Source: Pantoea sp. Eser
GTDB lineage: Bacteria; Pseudomonadota; Gammaproteobacteria; Enterobacterales; Enterobacteriaceae
Length of the DNA stretch: 43,117 nt
Direction: 5' to 3'
Assembly (NCBI GenBank): GCA_009830035.1
Contig: SZZY01000018.1
Coordinates: 1 to 43,117, forward strand
Shown piece after piece: positions 17,899 through 27,613 of this stretch (positions are counted from its first letter, which is position 1; each line of letters opens with the position of its first letter). Under the pieces are notes generated by a model. The model was not told the DNA's origin and ran no database searches. It saw nothing but the letters and a program-made list of their open reading frames with translations. The translations under genes and the position numbers were made by a program.

Positions 17899-19966
17899 GT
17901 GAATGTAACTATGCATGTCCGGAAGCGCCTCGTTGCGCTGCTGCTGGCGGGAATAATGAGTACCTCCGCCTCCGCTGCCAACGAGGCTGAGACAGAAAAG
18001 CTGGCTGATGACCAAACGATGCTGGTCACTGCTGAACAGGAGTTAAAGCAACAGTGGGGCGTCTCGGTGATCACCGCACATGACATTGAAAAAAGTCCGC
18101 CGGTCAATGACCTTTCCGACATCATTCGCAAAATGCCGGGCGTTAACCTGACCGGTAACAGCGCTAACGGGGTACGCGGCAATAACCGCCAGATCGACAT
18201 TCGCGGGATGGGCCCGGAAAACACCCTGATCCTGATTGATGGCGTGCCGACAACCTCGCGAAATTCAGTGCGTTACAGCTGGCGAGGCGAGCGAGATTCC
18301 TGTGGCGACTCTAACTGGGTGCCGGCCTAAATGGTTGAACGTATCGAGGTGATCCGCGGTCCGGCGGCTGCCCGCTACGGCTCTGGCGCTGCCGGTGGCG
18401 TAGTCAGTATTATCACTAAGCGTCCGACCAATGACTGGCACGGTTCGCTGTCACTGTTCACTAATCAGCCGGAAGATGACAAAGTAAGGTGCGGCCCGCT
18501 TGCCGGTGAAGCGCTGACCATGCGGTTATACGGCAACATCAACAAAACCGACAGTGATGCGTTGTTACAGGTGATTGATTTCAGTTACGGTTACAGTCGT
18601 CAGGGAAATATCTACGCGGGCGATACCCAGTACAGCAACGGTGCCGGCAATGTTCTGATTGAATCGCTGGATGGATCAGAAACCAACCGCCTCTACCGCC
18701 AGACTTATGGCATTGCCCACAACGGTATCTGGGACTGGGGGCAGTCGAAACTGACCTTTAATTATGAAAAAACCAATAATACCCGCCTTAACGAAGGCAC
18801 CGCCGGAAGCGGTGAAGGACGGATTAACAGCAACACCTTTCAACCAGCCGCTTTGAGAGTTACCGGGCCGGTGGCGAAGTCAGTTTCCCGCTGGAGTTAG
18901 TGCGGGAACAGACCGTCACGCTGGGTGCTGAATGGAACCGCGATGAACTTAACGATCCCAACTCGATGAATGGCACCAGCGCGCCGAATGTGACTATCGG
19001 CGATGTGAGCGGTGATGCTGGCGCGCGCAACAGTAAAAACAGCGCCCCCCTGAGCTAGCTCTACTTTGAAGACAACATTGCGGCTACCGACAGCACGGAA
19101 GTGATCCCCGGTCTGCGTTTCAATTATCACGATACTTTCGGTGCGAACTGGAGTCTATCGCTCAACATCTCACAGGGTTTAGGCGATAACTTCACGCTGA
19201 AAGCCGGTATTGCGCGCGCGTTTAAAGCCCCTAATCTCTACCAGTCAACCGAAGGCTATTTAATGGCTACCCGCGGTAACGGTTGTCCGATTGGTGTGAC
19301 GAGCGGCAGCTGTTATTTGCTCGGCAATGAAAATCTTGATCCGGAAATTAGCGTAAATAAAGAGTTGGGCATTGAGTACAGCCAGAATGGTTATATCGCA
19401 GGGCTCACCTGGTTCCGCAACGATTATAAGAACAGGATCGTCGCCGGTACTGAGCGTATTGGTTTTGCCTCTAACGGCAACAATATCCTGCAGTGGTCCA
19501 ACGGCGGTAAAGCCGTGGTCGAGGGGCTGGAAGGTAATATGACCATTCCGCTGGTGCGCGATATACCCTGGAATGGCGTACCAACGCGACGTATATGATT
19601 GAGTCGAAGGATAAGAAGACCGGAAATCCACTGTCGATCATCCCGGAATACACCATCAATACCCTGCTCGACTGGCAGGTGACTCAGGACTTTTCAACCA
19701 ACCTGAACTGGACGATGTATGGCCGCCAGAAACCGCGCGAAAATGCAGAGTCACGCATCGAAGCAAGTTCGCCGATGTCGACGCGTTAAGTCGGTGCCTA
19801 TTCCGTCTTTGGACTGAACCTCAACTACGACATTACTAAAAATCTGCGTGCCAATGCCAGTATTAACAACCTGCTGGATAAGCGTATCTACCGTGAAGCC
19901 GAAGGTGCCTCAACCTATAATGAGCCGTGCCGTGCTTATTATGCTGGCCTGACTATGTCCTTCTGA
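17899..19966 (+). pseudogene. fepA: fepA-like ferric enterobactin receptor, decayed
   Basis: This is a TonB-dependent catecholate receptor of the FepA/PfeA/IroN group. Signal peptide, plug (LSDIIRKMPGVNLTGNSANG, RQIDIRGMGPENTLILIDGV, NSVRYSWRGERDSCGDSNWV, ERIEVIRGPAAARYGSGAAG) and many barrel strands (FTLKAGIARAFKAPNLYQST, YIAGLTWFRNDYKNRI) can be read. A TAA at 18328-18330 interrupts after NWVPA. A frameshift near 18850 moves to a frame with VREQTVTLGAEWN. A TAG lies near 19055, and shifts occur near 19565 and 19785. Residues between the plug and first barrel loops are also shortened. The final strand ends YYAGLTMSF. It starts at GTG behind GGGAG, with ATG 17911 also possible. Confidence 0.85.
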
Positions 19967-19975
19967 TTGTGACAG

Positions 19976-20001
19976 GCGCTTCCGATTGGAAGCGCTTTTT
20001 T
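19976..20001 (+). terminator. Rho-independent terminator of fepA
   Basis: An eight-base perfect stem, GCGCTTCC and GGAAGCGC, with loop GATT is followed by six T. It starts ten bases after the fepA stop. Confidence 0.9.
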
Positions 20002-20149
20002 GCCTGCCTTTCCTTTGTCTTTACGCTTCTGCCCTGCGCGCAGCGTTTACTGACCTGCTTCTGCTACGATTAGCCTCCTCAAATCACTCGCCTTTACGTT
20101 ACGCTGTCACGTTATGCTGCTGCTGGCTATTTTATTTCTACTCTGGAAA

Positions 20150-20175
20150 TATATGAAACATATACGTTTCATATA
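20150..20175. promoter_or_regulatory. Palindromic operator upstream of the ParD-like/map pair
   Basis: Perfect ten-base arms TATATGAAAC and GTTTCATATA are separated by six bases. The palindrome ends nine bases before the ATG of the ParD-like gene. Antitoxin-type ribbon-helix-helix proteins usually repress their own operon from such sites, so autoregulation is a reasonable inference. Confidence 0.65.
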
Positions 20176-20183
20176 GGGTTTAT

Positions 20184-20429
20184 ATGGGCATCGTCAAAAT
20201 TTCCGACCTGATGCATGAAAATCTACGGATCGCCAGTCAGGCGATGAGTCGATCAATTAATGCACAGGCAGAGCACTGGCTAAAGCTGGGGATGCTGGCG
20301 GAGTTCTATCCGCAGCTCACTCAGCAGCAGTTTGCACAGATGCTGATTCGATTAGAACTGGAAGGCAGTTCTGATATCCGACATTTACTTAATCAAGAAA
20401 GTCTCATTTCACAAGGAGATGTGTCATGA
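20184..20429 (+). CDS. ParD-like small protein
   Basis: This is an intact 81-residue protein beginning MGIVKISDLMHENLRIASQA, with the segment SRSINAQAEHWLKLGMLAEF typical of the ParD-like family (ribbon-helix-helix type, related to antitoxins). In several enterobacteria this family occurs directly ahead of a second methionine aminopeptidase gene rather than a toxin, and the same arrangement is seen here: the TGA overlaps the ATG of the next gene (ATGA). A TAGGG ribosome site and a perfect palindrome precede it. The role is unknown; DNA binding and control of the pair is the likeliest function. Confidence 0.75.
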   Translation: MGIVKISDLMHENLRIASQAMSRSINAQAEHWLKLGMLAEFYPQLTQQQFAQMLIRLELEGSSDIRHLLNQESLISQGDVS

Positions 20430-21218
20430 ACACGGTTAAAATTCATACTGCGGAAGAGATCGAAAAGGCCTGTGCGGCCGGACATGCCGCCGCGCAGGTG
20501 CTGGCGATGATTACGCCGCACTTTCGTCCCGGTATCACCACCGAAGAGCTTGACGATATCTGCCACGATTTCATTGTGAATGAGCTGAAGGTGATTCCGG
20601 CCAACATCGGCTATCACGGTTATACCCGCACCACCTGTACCTCGGTTAACCACGTGGTTTGCCACGGAATTCCTGCCAGCAAAAAGTTGAAAGATGGCAA
20701 TATCGTGAATATCGTGTGGCGATCATTAAAGATGGCTGGTACGGCGATACCAGCCGGATGTATTTCGTCGGTACGCCTATGCTGTCAGTACGCGCTAAGC
20801 GCCTGGTTGATATCACCATCAGTCGATGGTGGCCGGCATTAAAACGGTTCGTCCGGGCGCGACGCTGGGCGACATCGGTGCAGCGATTCAGCGTGTGGCG
20901 GAAGCGGCTGGCTTCTCGGTGGTGGTGCGTGAATATTGCGGTCACGGCGTGGGCGAAATCTATCATCCCGACCCGCAGGTGCTGCACTACGGTACGCCGG
21001 GAGAAGGTATGCCGCTTAAAGCCGAGATGATATTTACCATCGAGCCGATGATTAACGCCGGTAAAGCGGGCACCAGCGTGCTGTCGGATGGCTGGACGGT
21101 GGTAACCAAAGATCGTTCTTTATCAGCGCAATGGGAGCATACCGTGGCGGTGACAGAGGATGGATTTGATTTGTTAACGCCATGGCCCGAGTGTACTGGC
21201 GAATATGCGCCAATCTGA
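20426..21218 (+). pseudogene. Second methionine aminopeptidase (type I), frameshifted
   Basis: This is a Map-family metallopeptidase that would remove N-terminal methionine from nascent proteins. Landmarks are PGITTEELDDICHDFIVNE, YHGYTRTTCTSVNHVVCHGI with the substrate-binding histidine, EYCGHGVGEIYHPDPQVLHY with the metal-ligand histidine, and IFTIEPMINAGKAG with the metal-ligand glutamate. Frameshifts near 20715 (just before the DVAIIKDGWYGDTSRMYF segment with the first Asp ligand) and near 20800-20830 break it. It is about 260 codons, the normal length. Because the housekeeping map normally lies next to rpsB, this copy is accessory and its loss is tolerable. Confidence 0.85.
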
Positions 21219-21276
21219 ACCTGCAGCCTGAGGGTAGTACCTCAGGCTAACTCTGACCTGATCACGTAGAGACCGT

Positions 21277-21585
21277 CTATCTGCGGCCTTTAACCACTGA
21301 GGCTGCCCAGTTGAAATCACCCACTTCACTCGCCGCCAGCGAAGATGGCTTTTTCCTGCGCAGAGGTTTTTTCTTTTGCTTTTCTGCCTGTGCTCTCTCT
21401 TTTTCAAACTTGTTCGACATGATGAGCTGTCGCGCTTCAGTATTGAATTCTTTCTCTTTTTTACTATCAGGCTCTTTGCCGGTCCGTTGGCGATACTTCT
21501 GCACCAGCCCGTTGAAAGTTTCCTCTACTGCCAGTCGTTCATCAGCGTTGAACTGATCAATCGAGATCATCTTCTTGTCGTTCAT
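21277..21585 (-). CDS. DUF3811 family protein (YjbD-like)
   Basis: This small, highly charged protein of about 102 residues is rich in lysine and glutamate (FEKERAQAEKQKKKPLRRKK) and ends DFNWAASVVKGRR. That ending closely resembles the FSWSANTPTRGRR end of E. coli YjbD, and the middle LIMSNKFEKE resembles its coiled segment. No catalytic motif and no membrane segment are visible. I chose the internal ATG at 21585 (MNDKK) because GGACA precedes it; an upstream ATG at 21618 is possible. The function is unknown. Confidence 0.6.
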   Translation of the reverse strand: MNDKKMISIDQFNADERLAVEETFNGLVQKYRQRTGKEPDSKKEKEFNTEARQLIMSNKFEKERAQAEKQKKKPLRRKKPSSLAASEVGDFNWAASVVKGRR

Positions 21586-21827
21586 AGCATCGTGTCCAGT
21601 GGTGAATTCACCTGCCAAGTGTACCGCATCCGCGGCCGCTTCACTGGGCTGATTAGCATTAATCCGCTATCGGTCAGGTTATGCCTGCCGACCTAGTTAA
21701 TATCAGAGCGAATATCACCGAAAATGCGCGCGTTGCCCCTGTTAAAAATAAGGATATCTCTTAATATAAAACTCATCTTTATCAGGTTTAATGGCAGTGA
21801 CCACGTACTGCCGGGGAGCTGAGGCTA

Positions 21828-22100
21828 TGGCAAAAGAGACCGATCGACTGTCGCAGGCTTTGTTGCGACGGCATGGGATAGGCGTCAAACAGAAACGCAT
21901 CCATTTTCGCGGCAAAGATTTGCTGTTTCAGTTACATAACGCCCACTACGAGGTGTTCATCGGTAATCAGTGCATCGCTCTACCTTCGACACCAACAACA
22001 TTAACGATGCTATAAAGCAGTTTAAATTACGCAGTATTCAGTATGTAGCTATCGTGTGGAGTTCCCGGGCTTCGCTGAAGGTATTGATAAGCACCTGATC
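21828..22100 (+). pseudogene. Unrecognised small ORF remnant
   Basis: Behind a GGGAG site an ATG opens MAKETDRLSQALLRRHGIGV and continues to FIGNQCIALPS. A shift near 21985 leads to a frame with FDTNNINDAIKQFKLRSIQY and then a stop. I do not recognise the family. Composition and a good ribosome site suggest a formerly real gene. A further short in-phase stretch at 22110-22210 reads LIERETGEDVAHAGRVLDAF in another frame and may be a piece of the same or another lost gene. Confidence 0.35.
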
Positions 22101-22194
22101 TAAAGACATGTCATTATCAGCCTGATTGAACGGGAAACCGGAGAGGATGTCGCTCACGCCGGGCGGGTACTGGACGCTTTCGTGGATGGGTCAT

Positions 22195-23040
22195 TCAGGG
22201 GGCAACGCTTTCGTTGATTTTTATTTTATTACCGAACAAAAGGCTCTCTGGCTGGCTGTAACAGGGGGAGTTACAGCCAGATGCTGGTGTAAAACAGGGG
22301 CTGTTAACAAGAGCAGCCCGCGATTGCGCCGTGTTGAGCCCACCTTTATTAATGAGCAAGACCGGCCTTACTGGTATTGCGGATTTCCAGCGGGTCATCT
22401 CTGCCGTTTCCCTGATGTAAGTCCGGAAGTGTGGCGTTTCTCTGTGCCGCTGGTAATCGGCCTCACTGGCATAAATTTCATAGAAGTACCGCGAAAAGGG
22501 TTTTTTATTTCAGTTGCGGCATACATAGCTAGCACGCCCGGCTCTTTTTTGACTGACTCAGCCATTTCAGGCAGGACGATGTTTTTGAATGCCTGCTGAA
22601 ATTCGGGTTTTACATCGACAATCACCAGATTGTTTATGGTTTCGGCATTCTGGACCACGCGTTTATCACTAAGAAACTGTGACGTTACCTTATATCTGCT
22701 TCTTCTTATCAATAACCTCAGATGCCAGGGCAATGAAGTTATTATAGCGTTCGGCGTTAAGGTGCTGTTGATAAACTTCATTGTTTTCATACAGTTCAAC
22801 CATATAAGCGTGTCGCGCGTCTTCCTTATGTCTCAGGGAATACATGGCCAGCGTTCCCTCCTCCTGGTCAACTAAGTTTGAAATGGTCTCCTTTGCGATC
22901 TCATCATATCGCTGGCTTTTGTCAGGTTTGATGCTGAACTCAAAAATATTCATCATGGTGCCGTCTGGAAAATAAGGGGTTTTCGCTATGACGGCACTGC
23001 TCATTATCAGGCTGAAGAAAATTACGCTTATATTTTTCAC
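22195..23040 (-). pseudogene. Exported antibiotic-biosynthesis-monooxygenase (ABM) double-domain protein, broken
   Basis: The gene starts at GTG behind AAAGG and encodes a signal peptide (ISVIFFSLIMSSAVIAK). Next comes an ABM domain: MNIFEFSIKPDKSQRYDEIA, EEGTLAMYSLRHKED, YMVELYENNEVYQQHL. It stops at 22690, and a second ABM domain follows in a different frame (NLVIVDVKPEFQQAFKNIVL, KKEPGVLAMYAATE). Another shift near 22490 gives EIYASEADYQRHRETPHFRT and the tail INKGGLNTAQ. Two tandem dimeric alpha-beta barrel domains, exported, are seen in proteins that act on quinone-like or aldehyde metabolites, but the substrate is not known. At least two frameshifts abolish it. Confidence 0.7.
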
Positions 23041-23438
23041 AGAATACCTTTACATCAGAGGATTACTATTCAAGCGCCTCGATCGTTCTGCCCTGATATC
23101 TGTGAGCAGATGCATCAACCGGTACAGTAGTGACAATCACTATCGCTTCACACTGTTATCAAACGGGTACAACCTAACTCAGGTTGCATTCAGCCCTGCT
23201 GTTCCCCGTTTTCTGTCACCCTTTGGTTGAAACGCATTCTCACCATCAAGATGAGGCAATAAAGCGTGTTTCAATTATGATTTCGCCTTGGAAAATAATA
23301 CGAACGGGGAAGTCACAAGATAAACATCAGCAGTATAGGTTTTACTGTCATGGATACCTCTACCCCTTTCTTCTGTCATATTTAATTCCGACTTTATTGC
23401 CGCTGCGGTGTGTTAATCACCCCGGCAGACTAACCTCG
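23041..23438. other. About 400 bases without a recognised gene
   Basis: This lies between the ABM gene start and the end of the DUF1330 gene. Stops occur in all frames and no motif was recognised. It presumably contains the promoter of the ABM gene and degraded sequence. Confidence 0.5.
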
Positions 23439-23817
23439 TTATGGTTTGACATCAACCTGTCCCGGCAGACTTTCAACTATATAGGTTCTTGAATTTCCGG
23501 CGCGGTGGCGTATGGGAATCAGCTGCTAGTATTCAGGCGAGTTATACCAGTCCTGAGCATTTTTCAGACTGTCAAACTGAATAATGACGAGTCTTCCCTG
23601 TGCACCAAATCCTTCTTTAATATCGGGTTCTCCACCACGTACGATGAAACGCCCGCCGTAATGTCTGAAGGTCGATTCGACCTGATCACTGTAGGGTTTT
23701 ATTGCTTCGCAGATCTGTCGCCTGAAACTCTGCGACATAAAAGGCAGGTGGTGCCGCCAGCGCCGATGTCATACTCAACATCGTCACCAGCGCCGCCAGC
23801 ATTATTTTACTCACCAT
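23439..23817 (-). pseudogene. DUF1330 family protein with signal peptide, broken
   Basis: Reading from the ATG at 23817 gives a signal peptide (MLAALVTMLSMTSALAA) and APPAFYVAEFQATD. After a one-base loss near 23700 the frame continues as AIKPYSDQVESTFRHYGGRF, IVRGGEPDIKEG and RLVIIQFDSLKNAQDWYNSP. A TAG at 23527-23529 sits where the family has glutamine (EYQQL), and QLIPIRHRAGNSRTYIVES completes the protein. DUF1330 proteins are small ferredoxin-like-fold proteins of unknown function, often beside oxidoreductases, as here. Confidence 0.75.
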
Positions 23818-23852
23818 TTTTTCTCCTGTTTAAAATTTTTCCGCTCGGTTAT

Positions 23853-24849
23853 TTATCGCGTCCACACCTGCTTCGCGTCTTTAGTTTTCGGGGTATTTTG
23901 AGTCATAATCCCTGTTAAAACATGAGGCTGATAACACGCCTCCAGATAATCAATATCCTCCGGGCTAAGCTGCAGTTTTACGGCATTGACGGCACCGTCA
24001 ATATGATGTTTCTGGGTGGCGCCCACCACAGGCGCAGTTGTTTTTGTCAGCAACCATGCCAGCGACACTTCGGTCATAGAAACATCATATCGCCTGGCCA
24101 GTTCAGACACGCGATCAATAATCACCCGATCCTGCTCAGCAGTTTTGTCGTATTTTCCTTTGGCATAATCATCTTCAGCAGCCCGGCGCGTAGGCGTATC
24201 AACCGGTCGGGCAAGACGACCGCTGGCAAGCGAGCTGTAAGGTGTCGACGCAATGTTGTCCTCTGCGCACAGACCAAACAGCTCACGTTCATCTTCACGC
24301 ATGATCAGGTTATAGTGGCTCTGAACGGAAACAAACGGGGTCAGCCCTTCGCGCCCGGCAAGCGCGTTCGCTTTCGCAAGCTGCCACGCATAGCAATTCG
24401 ATATTCCAATGGCGCGTACTTTACCGCCGGTAATTGCCGCATGCAGCGCTTCCAGCACTTCAATAACCGGCGAGTTATAATCCCAGATGTGGTAGATATA
24501 GAGGTTGACATAGTCCATGCCGAGATTGCGCAGGCTCTGATCGAGCGATTGTGTAATCGCCTGTTTAACACTGATGCCGCTGGCAATCTGCTCGGGCGTT
24601 CGTGGCAGAAATTTTGTTGCTACCACCACCTCCTGGCGTTTTACCATGTCACGCAACGCCCACCCCACGTAACGCTCGCTGGACCCGTTCTGATAGGCGA
24701 TGGCGGTATCGAAAAAATTGATGCCCTGCTCAAGACCGTAGCGAATAATCTCGCGGCTGTCCGGTCATAGGATCACCAAAACCCATACATCCCATGCAGA
24801 TACGGGATACGCTTAAATCACTTTTACCAAGAGGAGTGGTGTACTGCAT
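23853..24849 (-). pseudogene. Aldo/keto reductase (YakC type), small deletion near N-terminus
   Basis: This is an NADPH-dependent aldo-keto reductase. The body is open from about 24760: INFFDTAIAYQNGSSERYVG with the catalytic Asp and Tyr, KFLPRTPEQIASG with the catalytic lysine, LGMDYVNLYIYHIWDYNSP, and the C-terminal cofactor region WLLTKTTAPVVGATQKHH. The true start at 24849 (MQYTTPLGKSDLSVSRICMG) leads to FGDPMTGQPR and then falls out of frame, because about 30 bases including the usual linker before REIIRYGLEQ are gone with a frame change. A shortened protein from an internal ATG (24668) would lack the first strands and catalytic Asp/Tyr. Confidence 0.75.
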
Positions 24850-24895
24850 CGTGTTAAATCCTCTCTGATCATTCCGTGCCGTGGCAGATTTTCAT

Positions 24896-25192
24896 TTACC
24901 CTTGCTGAAGCTGATGCAGGTTTTCTGCAATCATTTTGGCAATGAAAGGCCGTACGTCATAGGTCGCCAGGTCGGGATAATAGGGGTCCTCTTTCAGGAT
25001 TGTCGTCAGGGCATCACGACTCTCAACATTCGCAATAATGCCCCCCGATCTTTCACGATCGGCATAAGGCCCGACGACCACAAATGTTCCGGTCAGGAAA
25101 TGATGCCTGAACCATTTGGCATGCCCGCTGAAGAGTGATTCATATTGTTCAGACGACATCGCGTCGCTTACCGTAATCGTGATAATGAACAT
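24896..25192 (-). CDS. YciI family protein
   Basis: This is an intact 98-residue protein with the YciI-like fold pattern: MFIITITVSDAMSSEQYESL, then HAKWFRHHFLTGTFVVVGPY with the conserved histidine of the family, then ERSGGIIANVESRDALTTIL and DLATYDVRPFIAKMI. YciI proteins are dimeric alpha-beta barrels resembling muconolactone isomerase; most have no assigned reaction. It is immediately upstream of the aldo-keto reductase and follows the MdaB-like reductase on the same strand, so the three were probably co-transcribed in a redox-stress or quinone-metabolism operon. Confidence 0.75.
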   Translation of the reverse strand: MFIITITVSDAMSSEQYESLFSGHAKWFRHHFLTGTFVVVGPYADRERSGGIIANVESRDALTTILKEDPYYPDLATYDVRPFIAKMIAENLHQLQQG

Positions 25193-25206
25193 CTCAGTTT
25201 CCTCAT

Positions 25207-25761
25207 TTAACTCGACGTTTGCGTATCACAAGAGAGCGAATTGATGACTGCTACCAGCCTTGATGCGTGCTTCCTGGCGAGCGTTTTTTGATGCATGATT
25301 TTTTGTTCGTCCCTTCCGACATAACTGATGCCGCAGGTATAAACCGGCTCAAGCAGTTACAGCTTACAAAGCCTGGCCGTCGTTTCTAACGGGAGGAGGT
25401 AATCTTCGACGCGATGCCCGAATAATCCTTCTGGCGCATACAGTGCGCCGGTTGTGAATGAAAGAATCAGCTTTTTACCGCCAAGTTTTGCCGTTGAACC
25501 ATGCGCGAAACCGTGAATAAAAACCTCATCAAGCCAAAGCTTCATTGGCCCCGGCAGCGAATACCAGAAAAATGGGAACTGCCAGACAATCACATCTGCT
25601 TTTAGCAGACTCTCCTGCTCCGATTGAATATCGATTCTGCTGTCAGGATAAAGCCCGTCCAGACGCCGGATTTCAGCCTCAGGCAATGCAGCAGCAAGTT
25701 CTTCCAGAATGGTGGCATTAGCAATTGACGCACTCAGATTTAGCCTGTAACTAACAATCAC
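25207..25761 (-). pseudogene. MdaB/KefF-type NAD(P)H quinone oxidoreductase, interrupted by TAA
   Basis: This is a flavodoxin-fold quinone reductase: ASIANATILEELAAALPEAE, IRRLDGLYPDSRIDI, VIVWQFPFFWYSLPGPMKLW, DEVFIHGFAHG and FGHRVEDYLLPLETTARLC. A TAA at 25357-25359 cuts the frame, after which LLEPVYTCGISYVGRDEQK continues in the same phase to a later stop at 25207. Only one substitution (probably CAA to TAA) is therefore needed to restore the C-terminus. The N-terminal flavin-phosphate loop is abnormal: VIVSYRLNLSAS in place of the usual GHPN-type loop, with only a GTG start available. Two lesions make it inactive. Confidence 0.75.
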
Positions 25762-26386
25762 CGCCTGTTTTTACCCGATGTTCCGGTGCCGTACTTCACG
25801 GCCGCTGAAAATCATCGTGTTAATAACGGCATCTTTCAGAACCATCATGGACGAGTCAGTCCGGCCAAAATAAAAATGGACGCTACATCCGGTGTGCCTT
25901 TGACTGGATGGCCGATGATGCTGGGTAACCCTAGTTCACCATAGGATTTCATTTCACACTTCACTTCGAGGCTTAATTTATTGGCAGCAAGGTTATCCCG
26001 GTCGGCGAAGGCACCAGCAAGCGTGTACTTAACGGTCGATAAACGTATTTTGTAAGAGAGAAATCGGCATTGTGCTGACGGCTTCGCCAACCAGAAAAGC
26101 CTCACCCGGTCAGTTCTGATGGAAATTACGATCGCGAATGTTCCTGACGGATACGCCCGATATGCAGCGAAACGGATGCCATAGAGGATCAACTATTTTC
26201 ATTTCAGCGTGGCGCCGGAAGCAGCAATATCCAGCCATGAAGCGCCCATTTAGTCTCCTGAACTCAGCAGTCCGCAGCACGAACGGAAAGCCAGGGTTAA
26301 CCTTTGAGCCAGATCAGGGCGTCATTGACTTCAGGATATTTAGTCTGTACTTAATAGTGGGCCGGATAATGCTTCAGGATGACGCG
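25762..26386. other. 625 bases between the MdaB-like gene and lysR
   Basis: A 115-codon minus-strand frame (25845-26192) crosses this stretch, with a conserved-looking end (YGELGLPSIIGHPVKGTPDV), but I recognise no family and see no clear ribosome site. It may be the tail of a decayed gene. The rest looks non-coding and should hold the lysR promoter. Confidence 0.4.
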
Positions 26387-27223
26387 ATGAATAACGCCTT
26401 TTATAACCAGATACGTATCTTTCAAACTATTACGCGTGAAGGCAGTATTACTGCTGCCGCTCGGAAGCTTGAAATTTCCCCTCCTTCGGTCAGCAATGCC
26501 CTGAAGCTTTTAGAGAAACATATTGGGTATCCGCTTTTTGTACGCACTACACGGCACATTGAACCGACCGATATTGGACAACAGTTGCTGGATCAAACCG
26601 CTGGAGCAATCTCTGGAACCGTCAGGTCTGGTACGTATTACTCTCTCTCTCGATTTGCTTATTTGCTGATACTTAAGCCGGTGATGGCCGCATTTTGCCA
26701 AAGATATCCGGCTATCAGGCTCGAAATCTCGGTTTATGATGGCACCGTAAATATCATTGAGGATCGCTTCGATCTGGGCATCCGCTTTGGCGATATTCTG
26801 GAGGGTGGCGTAGTGCACTCCCGCTAATGAAGCCATTTCGGGAAGGATTCTATGCCTCATAGGCCTATCTTGCAGAATACGGTACGCCTGTTGTGCCTGC
26901 TGACCTCTGTCAGCACAAGCTTAAATCGTATTCTTCCGCTGCTGCTGAATGATAATGGGGAGCAACTGACGGTCGAAATGCCTGGCCAGTTAATCAGCAA
27001 CGATATTGACGTTATGGCGGCCGGAATACGTCACGGACTGGGGATTGGAAGACTGTTTGAGCCGGTTCACAGGTTGCAACCGGACCGGGAGAAACTGATT
27101 CCCGTCATGGAGCGCTTCTGGAAGACCTACCCGGCTGTCTATGTTTATTACCCGAAAAGCGCGGGAAAAACCAACAGAGTGAAGGTGCTACTGGATTTTT
27201 TATTAAACCGGACAGAGAGTTAG
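26387..27223 (+). pseudogene. LysR family transcriptional regulator, broken
   Basis: The helix-turn-helix is clear: IFQTITREGSITAAARKLEI and SPPSVSNALKLLEKHIGYPL. A short deletion follows (LLDQTAGAISGTVRSG in place of the longer hinge), then the co-inducer domain LLILKPVMAAFCQRYPAIRL and IEDRFDLGIRFGDILEGGVV. A stop at 26824, a TAG at about 26858 (in FYAS-AYLAEYG) and another shift near 26950 follow. The C-terminus (DVMAAGIRHGLGIGRLFEPV) is in the last frame. The start at 26387 has AGGAT in front. It lies divergent to the MdaB/YciI/aldo-keto reductase group and was probably its regulator. Confidence 0.8.
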
Positions 27224-27613
27224 CCTGTTAAGTCATGATGACACTGCTAAGGTGCAGACACAGCAAAAAAGCTCTGCCGTTTCAAAGCACCCGTTATTAT
27301 CCAGCTATTCAAAACAAGGTTTAGCCTTAAGTACGAGGACGGACTTATTCTGTTTTAGTGGTGGTATCTCAGCACTACATCATTTAGATGCAATGCGGAG
27401 AAAGCCCTTAGCTTCGGCTAAGCCGGATTGCCGAACCGCATAGCGGCCGTCCGCCACGGTCGACTAGCATTCAGGCTATCAACGGACATCCGCCTGCTCC
27501 GCTGGCCTGGCGAGATAGATACAAATCGGCGAGGGGGTTTCGGCACAAAGTTTCTGTTATTTCAGGCGAGGCTGATTAGAATAACCGGGAATCCTTTCTG
27601 ATACAGGTATCCG
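27224..27613. other. 390 bases without a recognised gene
   Basis: No protein family is readable in any frame. The only clear structure is a UUCG hairpin at 27407-27422. Confidence 0.5.
27407..27422. other. UUCG-tetraloop hairpin
   Basis: CTTAGC-TTCG-GCTAAG is a perfect six-base stem closed by the very stable UUCG loop. No T run follows, so it is not a standard terminator. It could be a processing or stability hairpin, or part of a small RNA. Confidence 0.4.

Noticed and set aside
25845..26192. Minus-strand frame of 115 codons
   Set aside because: No family recognised and no convincing ribosome site; described only as part of the gap.
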